Under the pieces are notes generated by a model. The model had not been told where the DNA came from, did not search any database, and was given only the letters and a program-made list of their open reading frames with translations. Positions 7,811-16,274 of a stretch of 64,000 nucleotides of DNA are shown here, in pieces; the first letter of the stretch is position 1, and every line of letters begins with the position of its first letter. A program made the translations under genes and the position numbers. Source of the stretch: an uncultured Clostridia bacterium (GTDB lineage: Bacteria; Bacillota; Clostridia; Oscillospirales; Acutalibacteraceae); contig CALWIU010000030.1 in the NCBI GenBank assembly GCA_944380845.1, forward strand, positions 1 through 64,000. Reading direction: 5' to 3'.

Positions 7811-8863
7811 ATGTATACCTTATATCCTGCTGCCGGCGGTTATTTTATGGTTCCGGCGGCTGCCGCCGAAGGATTAAAGCTCGCCGGCGCATCCCAGCTC
7901 AAATGTCTTTTGGCAGTCTGTCGGCGAATGGGCGCGCCTGTCGAAGCAAATCAAATCGCAAAAGAAACCGGTCTGTCGCCGGAAGATGTAAAAGACGCCC
8001 TCTGTTTTTGGATCGAAAAAGGTCTGATCGTTGACAACGGTGAAGCGCCGCAGAAAGACGAAAAGGAACCTGCGAAAGAGGCGGAACCGGCAGAAAACCC
8101 TGCCAATCTTCCCGAAACCAAAGAATCCTCTCTGCCGGAAAGAAAAAAAATTCCAAAAATCAAACCGACCACCGCGCAGATCAACAACCGCTGCAATGAA
8201 GATTCCCAGATCCGCGAATTGTTTTTGCAGGCACAAATCATTCTGGGCAGAACCATCGGTTATGACACCCAGGCACAGCTTTTGATGTGCTGTGATTATC
8301 TCGGTCTGCCGGTGCCGGTCGTATTGATGATCTGCGAATACGCCCGCTCGCTGGGGCATTCCGGGATCGGTTACATTGTCCGGATTGCAGAAAACTGGGC
8401 GCAGGAAGGCATTTTGACGCTGGAAGCCGCCAATGAACGCATTGCCGCGCTGGAAAAACGGGATAAACTCTGGCTCGCTTTTTCCGCCGCCGTTCATATC
8501 ACCAACCCAACCCCTTCCGCCCGAATGTCCGGATACCTTCTGCATTGGAGCCGGGATCTCGGCTATTCGACCGATGAACTGGTTGCCGCCTACTATGAAA
8601 TGGCAGATCACACCGAGAAATTCAGCCCAGCGTATATGGATAAAGTTCTGTCCTCCTGGCATGAAAAAGGACTGAAAAACATCGATCAGATCAACGCCTA
8701 TCTGCTGGATTATCAAAAACAGCAGCTGGAAAAGACCAAACAGAAACAGCCGCCTGCTCCGTTGAAAAAAAAGGAACCGGCAGCGACCTCCTACGATATC
8801 CAAACAGCAGAACAGAAAGCCGCCCTCGGCGCGCCTGTTTATAAAAGGAGAAAGAAAAAATGA
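7811..8863 (+). CDS. DnaD-domain replication initiation protein
   Basis: A 351-residue protein: N-terminal winged-helix-like region (about 1-75, with QIAKETGLSPEDVKDAL), a charged Glu/Pro/Lys linker (about 78-115), then a DnaD/DnaB-like C-terminal domain (about 130-215 with LFLQAQIILGRTIGYDTQAQLL and a second copy around 255-310). DnaD proteins help load the replicative helicase at the origin or restart sites. ATG 7811 is chosen because AAGGAAG precedes it and TATGATATGATAAAG at about 7756-7770, where longer starts would lie, looks like a -10 region. Its stop overlaps the next gene's start (ATGA), so it is translationally coupled to the DnaC-like ATPase, the usual Clostridia primosome pair. 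Alternative start: ATG 7763. Confidence 0.8.
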   Translation: MYTLYPAAGGYFMVPAAAAEGLKLAGASQLKCLLAVCRRMGAPVEANQIAKETGLSPEDVKDALCFWIEKGLIVDNGEAPQKDEKEPAKEAEPAENPANLPETKESSLPERKKIPKIKPTTAQINNRCNEDSQIRELFLQAQIILGRTIGYDTQAQLLMCCDYLGLPVPVVLMICEYARSLGHSGIGYIVRIAENWAQEGILTLEAANERIAALEKRDKLWLAFSAAVHITNPTPSARMSGYLLHWSRDLGYSTDELVAAYYEMADHTEKFSPAYMDKVLSSWHEKGLKNIDQINAYLLDYQKQQLEKTKQKQPPAPLKKKEPAATSYDIQTAEQKAALGAPVYKRRKKK

Positions 8864-9831
8864 AATACGACCGCACCACCTTACAGCGGGCGGCAGAAGA
8901 AATGGTTCACCGTCAAAAAAAAGCCAACTCAGAAGCCGAAAAACGCCGCAGTTTCTTATTTGCCCAGTGCCCCGAAGCGGCTGAACTGGATCGGAAAATT
9001 GCGTCTACCTCTTCACGCTTTGCCGCCATTCTGGCGCAAAAGGACAAAGAAACCATTCAGCGGGAAATAAGCATTCTTCAAAATGAAAATCTGCACTGGC
9101 AAAAGCAGCTGGAAAAGATCCTGCTGTCACGGAACCTGCCGAAAGACTATCTGGATGTTCACTACGAATGTCCGATCTGCCATGACACGGGCTCGCACAA
9201 CGGGCAAATGTGTTCGTGCTTTGAAACCCTGCTGCGGCAAACGGCTTTTCGTGAGCTTTGCGAATCCTCCCCGCTGGAGGTCTGCTCGTTCAGTGACTTT
9301 GATCTGCGCTATTATCCAGATGATGACGGCGACATTTCCTCCCGCACAGTGATGAAAAGTATTTTTGACTATTGCCGCTGTTATGCGGCGGATTTTTCCG
9401 AAGAAAGCCCCAATATCTGTATGTACGGCAGCACGGGGCTTGGAAAAACCCATCTTTCTCTTGCCATTGCCGCTGAAGTGATTCAAAAAGGATATGGTGT
9501 GGTTTACGGCTCCTGTCCCAATCTTGTTTCACGGCTGGAACGGGAAAAATTCGGCAGAAGCACCGAAAACACCGAGGATTCCCTTTTGGAATGCGATCTT
9601 TTGATTTTGGATGATCTGGGAGCAGAGTTTTCGACACAATTTACCGTTGCCACAGTCTATAACATCATCAACACCCGTCTGCTGAAACGCCTGCCAACCA
9701 TCATCAGCACCAATCTGGATATGGAAGGCATTCAGCAAAAATACACCGAACGGGTCGCTTCCCGCCTGATCGGCGAATACACCCTGCTGCGCTTTTCCGG
9801 AAAAGATGTCCGGCAGCTGAAAAATAATTGA
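8860..9831 (+). CDS. DnaC-like helicase-loader ATPase
   Basis: A 323-residue AAA+ ATPase of the DnaC/DnaI/IstB type that would load DnaB helicase in the cytoplasm. It has an N-terminal charged helical part (1-85), then a zinc-binding cluster CPIC...CSCF (about residues 104-119) typical of Clostridia members, Walker A GSTGLGKTH (about 190), Walker B LLILDDLGAE (about 246) and sensor region PTIISTNLD. An arginine-finger-like RVASRLIGEY is near the C terminus. It overlaps the DnaD gene by four bases and is followed 13 bases later by rsmA. IstB transposition proteins share the fold, but no transposase is present and the DnaD partner settles the role. Confidence 0.85.
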   Translation: MKYDRTTLQRAAEEMVHRQKKANSEAEKRRSFLFAQCPEAAELDRKIASTSSRFAAILAQKDKETIQREISILQNENLHWQKQLEKILLSRNLPKDYLDVHYECPICHDTGSHNGQMCSCFETLLRQTAFRELCESSPLEVCSFSDFDLRYYPDDDGDISSRTVMKSIFDYCRCYAADFSEESPNICMYGSTGLGKTHLSLAIAAEVIQKGYGVVYGSCPNLVSRLEREKFGRSTENTEDSLLECDLLILDDLGAEFSTQFTVATVYNIINTRLLKRLPTIISTNLDMEGIQQKYTERVASRLIGEYTLLRFSGKDVRQLKNN

Positions 9832-9844
9832 ACGGAGCGAACCT

Positions 9845-10702
9845 ATGTATCAATTGACCGATACCGCCACCATCAAACGCCTGCTCGGCGGTCAGGATTT
9901 CCGTTTTTCCAAAGCGCTTGGACAGAATTTTCTGATCGACCCTGCCGTTTGCCCAGCCATGGCAAAGCAAGCGGGGTTATCCAATGACACCGGCGCGCTG
10001 GAAATCGGCGCCGGCATCGGTGTTTTAACTGTGGAGCTGGCAAAAGAAGCAAAGAAAGTCGTTACTTTTGAAATTGACGACCGGCTGCTGCCGGTTCTGG
10101 CGCGGACACTGGCAGACTGCCCCAATACAACCGTCCTGCATCAGGACATTCTGAAAACCGATCTGCCTTCGCTTGTCCGGGAAAACTTCGGGGAAATGCC
10201 GGTATCTGTCTGCGCCAATCTGCCCTATTATATCACTTCGCCGATTCTGATGTTTCTTTTAGAAAGCGGCGTCTCTTTTCAAACCATTACCGTCATGGTG
10301 CAAAAGGAAGCGGCGGAACGCATCTGCGCGCCGGTCGGCAGCCGAAACGCCGGCGCTTTAACAGCTGCCGTCGATTACCGTGCCGAAGCGGAGCTGCTGT
10401 TTGAAGTCAAAAGAACCAGCTTTCTGCCGCCGCCAAAAGTTGACAGCGCCGTGATCCGTCTGACGCCGCGCCAGAAACCAAAAGTACAAGTAAAAAACGA
10501 GGCCTTTTTCTTTCGCGTGATTAAAAGCGCCTTTGCCCAGCGCCGGAAAACCGCTTTAAACTCCCTTTCCGCCGGGCTTGCTCTGCCGAAAGAAACCATC
10601 GCTTCGGCGCTGGAAAGCATGGGGCTTCCGCCGACTGTACGAGCAGAAACCTTTACTTTAGAACAATTTGCTTCTCTTGCCGATCACCTGACCGGCCAAT
10701 AA
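9845..10702 (+). CDS. rsmA: 16S rRNA (adenine1518/1519-N6) dimethyltransferase
   Basis: A 285-residue RsmA (KsgA) methyltransferase that dimethylates two adjacent adenines near the 3' end of 16S rRNA using S-adenosylmethionine. Visible motifs: FSKALGQNFL, SAM motif I EIGAGIGVLT (about 52-61), VVTFEID, and the catalytic NLPYY motif in VCANLPYYITSPI (about 118). The C-terminal RNA-binding part includes FFFRVIKSAFAQRRKTALNS. Length equals the family norm. It is the last gene of the dnaD-dnaC-like-rsmA operon and ends in a strong bidirectional terminator. Confidence 0.95.
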   Translation: MYQLTDTATIKRLLGGQDFRFSKALGQNFLIDPAVCPAMAKQAGLSNDTGALEIGAGIGVLTVELAKEAKKVVTFEIDDRLLPVLARTLADCPNTTVLHQDILKTDLPSLVRENFGEMPVSVCANLPYYITSPILMFLLESGVSFQTITVMVQKEAAERICAPVGSRNAGALTAAVDYRAEAELLFEVKRTSFLPPPKVDSAVIRLTPRQKPKVQVKNEAFFFRVIKSAFAQRRKTALNSLSAGLALPKETIASALESMGLPPTVRAETFTLEQFASLADHLTGQ

Positions 10703-10745
10703 AAAAGAACCCGAAGAGCGGAAAAATGCTCTTCGGGTTCTTTTT
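10701..10745. terminator. Strong bidirectional terminator between rsmA and hydrogenase
   Basis: A 13-base perfect stem GAACCCGAAGAGC (10707-10719) / GCTCTTCGGGTTC (10728-10740) is flanked by an A-run on the left and a T-run on the right. It serves rsmA on the plus strand and the hydrogenase operon on the minus strand. Confidence 0.92.
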
Positions 10746-10763
10746 GATACGGATTCATTTTCC

Positions 10764-12221
10764 TTATTCTTTGTCGATTTTTCTGGGATGATTCAAATGC
10801 AAAACCCGCAGCGCATCGCCGATGGTTTTTTCATAAGCTTCGCGACCGTATTTATCGACCTCCGCCTTATTTTTATCACCGTGCGTCAGGCATCCCGCGC
10901 CGCCGATACAGCCGCCGACACACGCCATGCCCTCAATAAAATTATTCGGCAAAACATTTTTGGAGGCTTTCAGCAACGCCATGCGGCACTGCTCGATTCC
11001 GTCACAGGAAATGGCGTTGAGTTTAAAGCTGTCATCCAATCCGTTTTCCTTCAAGCCCTGCGCCACGGCATCTGCCAGACCGCCGCTGCGTGCAAAAATC
11101 CGGCCGAAATAGGAAGCGTTATCCAAAACATCCTCCGGCAGGGTGGTAATATCAATATCCCGGCTGTCGAACAACGCCTGTAATTCCTCAAAGGTAATGA
11201 CGCTGTCAATCCAAGGGGCAACCTCCGGCTTTTGGAATTCGGCTTTTTTCGCTGTGCAGGGGCCAATGCAGATGACCTTGCAGTCCGTGTCGGTTTCTTT
11301 CAAATACTTGGAAATGGTCGCCATCGGCGAAAGATTGTGAGAAATATGCGGAACCAGATCCGGAAAACTCTTATGGATATAATCCACAAAGGCAGGGCAG
11401 CAGGAGCTGGTCAAAAAGCCTTTTTCCGCCAATTCCTTGGCTTCCTCGTTCGCAACCATATCAGCGCCCAAAGCAGCTTCGACCACAGTAAAGAAACCAA
11501 GCTCTTTGATGCCGGCAATAACCTGCCCCAGCTTCGCATAAGTAAACTGACTGGAAATCGATGGAGCCACCACAGCATACACTTTATATTTGGTATTGTT
11601 TTCGCTTTTTTGAATGAAGTCAATAACATTCAAAATAAAGGACTTATCGGTGATCGCACCCCAGGGGCACTGGTACACGCAGGCACCGCAGGCAATGCAC
11701 TTATCCTGATTGATGCTTGCTGCCTTTGTTTCCGTCATGGTGATTGCCTTGACTTTGCACGCGTTTTCACAGGGGCGCTTATGATTGGCAATCGCGCTGT
11801 AGGGACAAACACGGGCGCACGCACCGCATTCGACACATTTGCTCTTATCGATATGCGCTTTCTGCTGGTGATCAAAGGTAATTGCGCCGCGTTTACACAC
11901 ATCTTCACAGCGGTGCGCCAGACAGCCGCGGCAGGCGTCGGTTACTTCGTATCCGCCCATCGGGCACTCATCACAGGCAATATCGATTACTTCGATCACA
12001 TTCGGGTTGGTATGATCGCCGCCCATCGCGATTTTGACCCGTTCTGCAAGGATCGCGCGCTCCTTATACACACAGCAGCGCATCGTCGGCTCTTTGCCCG
12101 GCACAATGATCTTCGGGATATCCAGAAAGCCGGTCAGCAATTTATCATTCCACGCCTGACGCGCCACTTCCCGCAAAACTTTATATTTCAAATATTGAAC
12201 TTTTGTGTCAAATTTTCTCAT
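10764..12221 (-). CDS. [FeFe] hydrogenase, monomeric group B type
   Basis: A 485-residue iron-only hydrogenase. The N-terminal half carries many Cys ligands: IACDECPMGG, a CRGC...CEDVC cluster, and two ferredoxin-type sets CVECGACARVCP and CIACGACVYQCP (about 110-205). The H-cluster domain has all three signatures: L1 SSCCPAFVDY (both Cys), L2 IGPCTAKKAEF, L3 MACVGGCIGGAG. It should therefore be catalytically competent, reducing protons with ferredoxin electrons. Start ATG 12221 has GGATGGAG in front. It is the last gene of the rex-adhE-hyd operon, 57 bases after the SpoIIE gene. No maturation genes hydE, hydF or hydG are in the window. The group B assignment follows the extra Cys-rich N terminus and lack of NuoG-like domains. 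Confidence 0.88.
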   Translation of the reverse strand: MRKFDTKVQYLKYKVLREVARQAWNDKLLTGFLDIPKIIVPGKEPTMRCCVYKERAILAERVKIAMGGDHTNPNVIEVIDIACDECPMGGYEVTDACRGCLAHRCEDVCKRGAITFDHQQKAHIDKSKCVECGACARVCPYSAIANHKRPCENACKVKAITMTETKAASINQDKCIACGACVYQCPWGAITDKSFILNVIDFIQKSENNTKYKVYAVVAPSISSQFTYAKLGQVIAGIKELGFFTVVEAALGADMVANEEAKELAEKGFLTSSCCPAFVDYIHKSFPDLVPHISHNLSPMATISKYLKETDTDCKVICIGPCTAKKAEFQKPEVAPWIDSVITFEELQALFDSRDIDITTLPEDVLDNASYFGRIFARSGGLADAVAQGLKENGLDDSFKLNAISCDGIEQCRMALLKASKNVLPNNFIEGMACVGGCIGGAGCLTHGDKNKAEVDKYGREAYEKTIGDALRVLHLNHPRKIDKE

Positions 12222-12278
12222 GATGCTCCATCCTCTGTCGTTATCAGCCGCCAAACAACGGCAGTTTTATGAAATAGA

Positions 12279-13451
12279 TTAAAAATAACTGACCTTGACC
12301 CGCTTGCCCATTTTTTGCAGCGCTTCCGTCAGCTCGCTGACCAACTGCATTTTTATGTTAAAATTGATCGGCAGATTGGGGTTCTGATGCGCCGGGTTAA
12401 TCGCTCTGCCCACAAAAAAGTTAATATCGGTTGCTTCTTCAAACAGCAGGCGGGCGATCTGTGATGCGCCGTCCCGCTTATAGCTCCAATCCTTGTAAGA
12501 TTCATTATCTTCCAGATAATCCTTGGCATACTGCACAACCTTGTTCATGGTAATGACGCCCTCTGTCACCAGATCTACGCCCTCAATCTTCGCGATGGGG
12601 GGAATGTCCGGATCGGGGAATTCCAGCACCGGAATCAGCGGCTTGTGCAAATATTCTGCCGCCAGAGAAGAGGTCGTTCCGCCGCAAACAATATGCTTGC
12701 CTTCTTTGGAAAAAAACAGGGATTCCATTTTCTGCACATCGTCGCGGTTGGCGGGCGGGCCGATCATCAAGTTCATCGGCTCACGCTTGCGAATGCGCAC
12801 CACGCAGACCGTCGTATCATCGCCCGGCTCGCCGCCGTACAGCTTATAGCATTCGTCCAGTAAAATGGTCGTCAGCGTTTTTGCGGTAAATCCCACATCA
12901 TACAGCGTTTCCATGAAGGAAATGATATCTTTCCGTTCCCAGCCGAAATTCAGCGAGAGTCCGACGCCGGCGTGAATACAGCCATCGCTCATCATAATAA
13001 AGATATCGTTTTCCTGCAAAGGAATCGTCGATCGGTAAATGGTTTTCCCGCCGATTTCGGTGACGGTGGAAGGCATTTCAACATTTTTCCCGTCCCGCAG
13101 AAGAATCACCATCGGGTTGTCATACTGAATGATTTCGGCGTATTCATTGTTGACGATACGCATGATCGTAAAAGTGGAATAGGCCACCTGCCGTTCCGAA
13201 CAGACCGGCAGGGTCGCAGCAATGGTGGCAACACATTCTTCCAAACTGATCTGCGCAGCCATCATGGTGGAAATGATCTTAGAAGTCAGCGTCGAAAGAA
13301 TACACGCCTTGACGCCGCTGCCAAGTCCGTCTGCCAGCACAATGACCTGTGAATTTTCGCCCTGCTCCACGATCTCGATGTGATCGCCGCAAAGCTCTTC
13401 GTCGTGCTTCAACAGGCTGCGGAAGCCGATATCCGCGCAAAGATCATTCAT
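12279..13451 (-). CDS. SpoIIE-family PP2C-type protein phosphatase with C-terminal extension
   Basis: A 390-residue protein. Residues about 1-235 form a PP2C/SpoIIE fold with the metal-binding motifs ADGLGSG (about 40), MSDGCIHAG (about 148) and PGDDTTV (about 220). Family members dephosphorylate phospho-Ser anti-anti-sigma (STAS) proteins. The C-terminal 150 residues (IGPPANRDDVQKME..., IVCGGTTSSLAAEYL, VDLVTEGVITM) form a separate domain I do not recognise. There are no membrane helices, so it is cytoplasmic. ATG 13451 is preferred over TTG 13457; both lie behind AAAGGAG inside the end of hydS, so the two are translationally coupled. Tight coupling suggests HydS output acts through this phosphatase (inference). 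No STAS substrate is encoded here. Confidence 0.85.
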   Translation of the reverse strand: MNDLCADIGFRSLLKHDEELCGDHIEIVEQGENSQVIVLADGLGSGVKACILSTLTSKIISTMMAAQISLEECVATIAATLPVCSERQVAYSTFTIMRIVNNEYAEIIQYDNPMVILLRDGKNVEMPSTVTEIGGKTIYRSTIPLQENDIFIMMSDGCIHAGVGLSLNFGWERKDIISFMETLYDVGFTAKTLTTILLDECYKLYGGEPGDDTTVCVVRIRKREPMNLMIGPPANRDDVQKMESLFFSKEGKHIVCGGTTSSLAAEYLHKPLIPVLEFPDPDIPPIAKIEGVDLVTEGVITMNKVVQYAKDYLEDNESYKDWSYKRDGASQIARLLFEEATDINFFVGRAINPAHQNPNLPINFNIKMQLVSELTEALQKMGKRVKVSYF

Positions 13452-15120
13452 CGGCAATCGACTCCTTTAATTTTGTCAGAGCAATTTTTGTTTCTGCTGC
13501 CGTTTCTCCTAATAGAGACGCGATTTCCTGAACAATGCGCATTTGTTTGTCTACCACATTATCCGCGATCTCAGCGGTGTGGCGGCTGATGGTTTCCTTT
13601 TTGGTTCGTTCTGTTTCTTCGGCGGTAACATCGCGCATCAGACAGATCAAAATGCGGAAATCCCGGTCATAAAGAATCGTCTGTTCCACATATTTTTTAT
13701 ACTCTGCCAAATACACCCGCTTGTCGCGCACGCTGACGCCGGTATTGCGAACCTCCATAAAATCTTTCGGCTCCAGAATGCGAATGATCTGTTCGCCCAG
13801 CACATCGCTTTCAGAGCGCAAATTCATGATCTTCAATGCAGCGCGGTTGATCTGCTGCACTTCCAGATTTTCGTTGGTTACGATGATGGCATTCGGGGTA
13901 TTGTTGATGATGTTATCCGAAAAGCTCTCAGCCCGCTCCTTCAGGAAGGGAAGGCACATGGTCAGATCTGCCTTGCCCTGAAAGATTGCAACGGCTTTTT
14001 CGCGGCAGGTATTATAACCGCAGGAACCGCAATTCAGTTCCTGAGACGGTTTCATTTTACCCATCTTGCGCAGGATCGACTGAATTTCCGCCTCATCGGG
14101 CAAAACCTGTTTTTTGTCGATATATTCAAATTGTTTTTTGATTTCTGCTTTGGTCACCGGTTTGGTTTCAAAATCCTGCTTGCCTGCATACGAAGTCACA
14201 GCGGCATAATTATGAACGGTGCGGCGGTTATATTTCTCCATAACCGGACCGCCGACACAACTACCGACGCACGCGGACATTTCAATAAAGCAGTTTTGCA
14301 AATTGCCGCTTTCAATATCTTTAAGGGCGGCAATGCAGTTTTCGGCGCCATCAATCGCCATGTATGTATAACCGGCTGCGTCACAATTCATGGACTTTAA
14401 AATACCGCCCGTGGTGGGGAAAAGGCGAGCCTTGCTTTTTTCGGTACTGTCCTTTTCTTTTTCAATTGTAACATTTTCTTCCGCCAGCCAGTTGGTCAGT
14501 TCCTCAAAAATCAAAACCGCATCCACAATACCGCGATAATGATCCGCTTCATCCTTTTTGGCAAGACAGGGGCCGATAAAGACTGTTTTCGCCTCCGGAT
14601 TCCGCTGTTTGATATCCCGGCAATGCGCCTGCATAGGTGACATGATATCCGCCAGATACTGCATCGAACCGGGGAAATATTTTTGAATCAGCAGGTTGAC
14701 AGAGTGACAGCAGGATGAGATCAGGATATCCCGATGATCCTCCTTCAGCATCCGGTCGTATTCCTTTTTTACAATTGTCGCGCCGATGGCTGTTTCTTCC
14801 GCGCCGGCAAAACCCAGTTTTTTCAGGGCCTTGTCCAGAGCGGCAATACCGCAGCCGTCATAGTTTGCGACAAAGGACGGCGCAATGCTGGCGATAACCG
14901 GCGCGCCGCTGCCGATGAGAACTTTGACTTTTTCCAGCTCGGAAATGATTTCCTTTGCATCCTGCGGACAGACAACAAAGCATTGACCACAAAGAATACA
15001 TTCTTCCGGCACGATATGTGCCTGATTGCCTGAAAACCGGATCGATTTGACCGGGCAGTGCCGGATGCACTTATAACAGTTTTTGCAGTTGGACTTTTTC
15101 AGTCTTAAAAATTCAGACAT
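13444..15120 (-). CDS. Sensory [FeFe] hydrogenase with PAS domain (HydS-like, group C)
   Basis: A 558-residue fusion. Order: two ferredoxin-type [4Fe-4S] motifs (CKNCYKCIRHCP and CILCGQCFVVCP, about 14-60), H-cluster domain (L1 SSCCHSVNLL about 137, L2 IGPCLAKKDE about 186, L3 MSACVGSCVGGP about 280), an FeS domain CGSCGYNTC...C (about 360-395), a PAS domain (about 405-500: IINNTPNAIIVTNENLEVQQIN) and a C-terminal helical tail without a kinase domain. Known HydS proteins (Ruminococcus albus, Thermotoga) share this architecture and are proposed H2 or redox sensors. L1 keeps the proton-transfer Cys but replaces the following Pro with His. The phosphatase gene overlaps its 3' end. It lies 120 bases downstream of the [2Fe-2S] gene. 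Catalytic activity cannot be excluded. Confidence 0.87.
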   Translation of the reverse strand: MSEFLRLKKSNCKNCYKCIRHCPVKSIRFSGNQAHIVPEECILCGQCFVVCPQDAKEIISELEKVKVLIGSGAPVIASIAPSFVANYDGCGIAALDKALKKLGFAGAEETAIGATIVKKEYDRMLKEDHRDILISSCCHSVNLLIQKYFPGSMQYLADIMSPMQAHCRDIKQRNPEAKTVFIGPCLAKKDEADHYRGIVDAVLIFEELTNWLAEENVTIEKEKDSTEKSKARLFPTTGGILKSMNCDAAGYTYMAIDGAENCIAALKDIESGNLQNCFIEMSACVGSCVGGPVMEKYNRRTVHNYAAVTSYAGKQDFETKPVTKAEIKKQFEYIDKKQVLPDEAEIQSILRKMGKMKPSQELNCGSCGYNTCREKAVAIFQGKADLTMCLPFLKERAESFSDNIINNTPNAIIVTNENLEVQQINRAALKIMNLRSESDVLGEQIIRILEPKDFMEVRNTGVSVRDKRVYLAEYKKYVEQTILYDRDFRILICLMRDVTAEETERTKKETISRHTAEIADNVVDKQMRIVQEIASLLGETAAETKIALTKLKESIADE

Positions 15121-15160
15121 GGCAGCGCCCCCGTTATTTGGTTATGACATTGGCGTTCAC

Positions 15161-15180
15161 TTTTACGACTTCCCGTAAAA
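15161..15180. promoter_or_regulatory. Inverted repeat ahead of hydS
   Basis: A perfect seven-base inverted repeat TTTTACG / CGTAAAA with six-base spacer sits in the 120-base gap between the [2Fe-2S] gene and hydS, the largest gap of the operon apart from promoters. It could be an operator or an RNA hairpin that adjusts downstream expression. No -10/-35 pair was convincing. Confidence 0.35.
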
Positions 15181-15240
15181 CGAGCCATCCCCCGCGCCCC
15201 GCCCATTGACGGAACGCAGGGGTCACTGTTTTTTTATGGT

Positions 15241-15480
15241 TTATGCGTTGGGAAGAATTTCCGTTTCAAAAAACTGTTTTGTTGTTTCGGGTGAGAGAGA
15301 ATGGAACTTGCCGTCTACCGTTACGCAGACGCCTTCCTGGCATCTGCCCATGCAGAAGGTACCTCCAAGATCGACCTTATCCTGCAAGTTGTTTTTCGCG
15401 ATTAGATATTGAAGCTCCTCCACGATTTGTCTGGAACCTTTCAAATGGCAGGAGCTGCCGATGCAAACCGTAACTTTCAT
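15241..15480 (-). CDS. Thioredoxin-like [2Fe-2S] ferredoxin (NuoE-like)
   Basis: A 79-residue thioredoxin-fold [2Fe-2S] protein. The four ligands are visible as C6-x4-C11 (VCIGSSCHLKG) and C43-x3-C47 (GTFCMGRCQEGV), the NuoE/HndA pattern. Stand-alone forms of about 80 residues shuttle electrons to hydrogenase modules. It starts 17 bases after the APH-like gene ends. Its place directly before hydS suggests it feeds electrons to, or reports the redox state to, HydS or the downstream hydrogenase (inference). Confidence 0.85.
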   Translation of the reverse strand: MKVTVCIGSSCHLKGSRQIVEELQYLIAKNNLQDKVDLGGTFCMGRCQEGVCVTVDGKFHSLSPETTKQFFETEILPNA

Positions 15481-15497
15481 TTTTTGACACCCTCTCT

Positions 15498-16247
15498 TTA
15501 TTGGTAATCAACGACATCGACCCAGGACAACAGGAACTGACGCTCTTCGGGCTTGCCTTTAACAGACTGAGAAGCCGCGACGATGGGCAGCCATTTCTGC
15601 ACATACTGTTTGGCCGTGTCGCTCTTTTTGCAAAACAGGTTCAAATACTTTTCCGCCAGATTCAGTTCGCCTTTCAGATGGAACAGCAAATAGGTGCGCG
15701 CCGCATCAGCGGAAGCATTACCCTGCGTTGCATGGGACCAGTCAATGATATAGTACTTGCCCTCCGGGGTAACAATGATGTTGCCGGGGTTAAAATCACC
15801 GTGACAAACCTTGCTGTGGCGGGGCATGGCTTCCAGACGGGTATGAAGATCATACCGGGTGGTAGCATCCAGATCCGCTTCGCAGATTTTGCGGTTCATC
15901 TTATCTTTCAGTCGATTCAGCATCGGGCATTTCTGACTGAGCACTTCCAGCTGCAAATCGACAAACACATCCAGATACTCGTCGATCTTATCCGGATTTT
16001 CGTCCATCAGCTGCTGAAGCGTTTTGCCGGGAATGTAGTCGATCACAATTGCCCATTTGCCGTCGATTTTGGTCACTTCATGGATTTTGGGAATGTTCAG
16101 ATCGGTCTGCTCGACCCGCGCCTGATTCAGCGCCTCGTTCAGAACATCCGCTTTGGAGTAATCCGCATTGAATACTTTGATTGCCTTGTCGCCGTCGCGG
16201 TACACGGTTTTGGTCGTCCGGACGGAAATTACTCTGTCGAGTTTCAT
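15498..16247 (-). CDS. Aminoglycoside-phosphotransferase-fold kinase
   Basis: A 249-residue protein-kinase-like (APH/choline kinase) enzyme. Seen are the N-lobe Lys in DKAIKVFNADY, the catalytic loop HGDFNPGNI (about residue 153) and the metal-binding IIDWSHAT (about 177). Such enzymes phosphorylate small molecules, or occasionally proteins. SD AGGAGGAATC precedes ATG 16247. It is embedded between adhE and the [2Fe-2S]/HydS/SpoIIE genes of the same operon, which is an unusual setting for a resistance-type kinase. A role as a signalling kinase opposing the SpoIIE phosphatase is possible but unproven. Substrate unknown. Confidence 0.8.
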   Translation of the reverse strand: MKLDRVISVRTTKTVYRDGDKAIKVFNADYSKADVLNEALNQARVEQTDLNIPKIHEVTKIDGKWAIVIDYIPGKTLQQLMDENPDKIDEYLDVFVDLQLEVLSQKCPMLNRLKDKMNRKICEADLDATTRYDLHTRLEAMPRHSKVCHGDFNPGNIIVTPEGKYYIIDWSHATQGNASADAARTYLLFHLKGELNLAEKYLNLFCKKSDTAKQYVQKWLPIVAASQSVKGKPEERQFLLSWVDVVDYQ

Positions 16248-16274
16248 CTTGATTCCTCCTGCTCTCTTGCTCTC

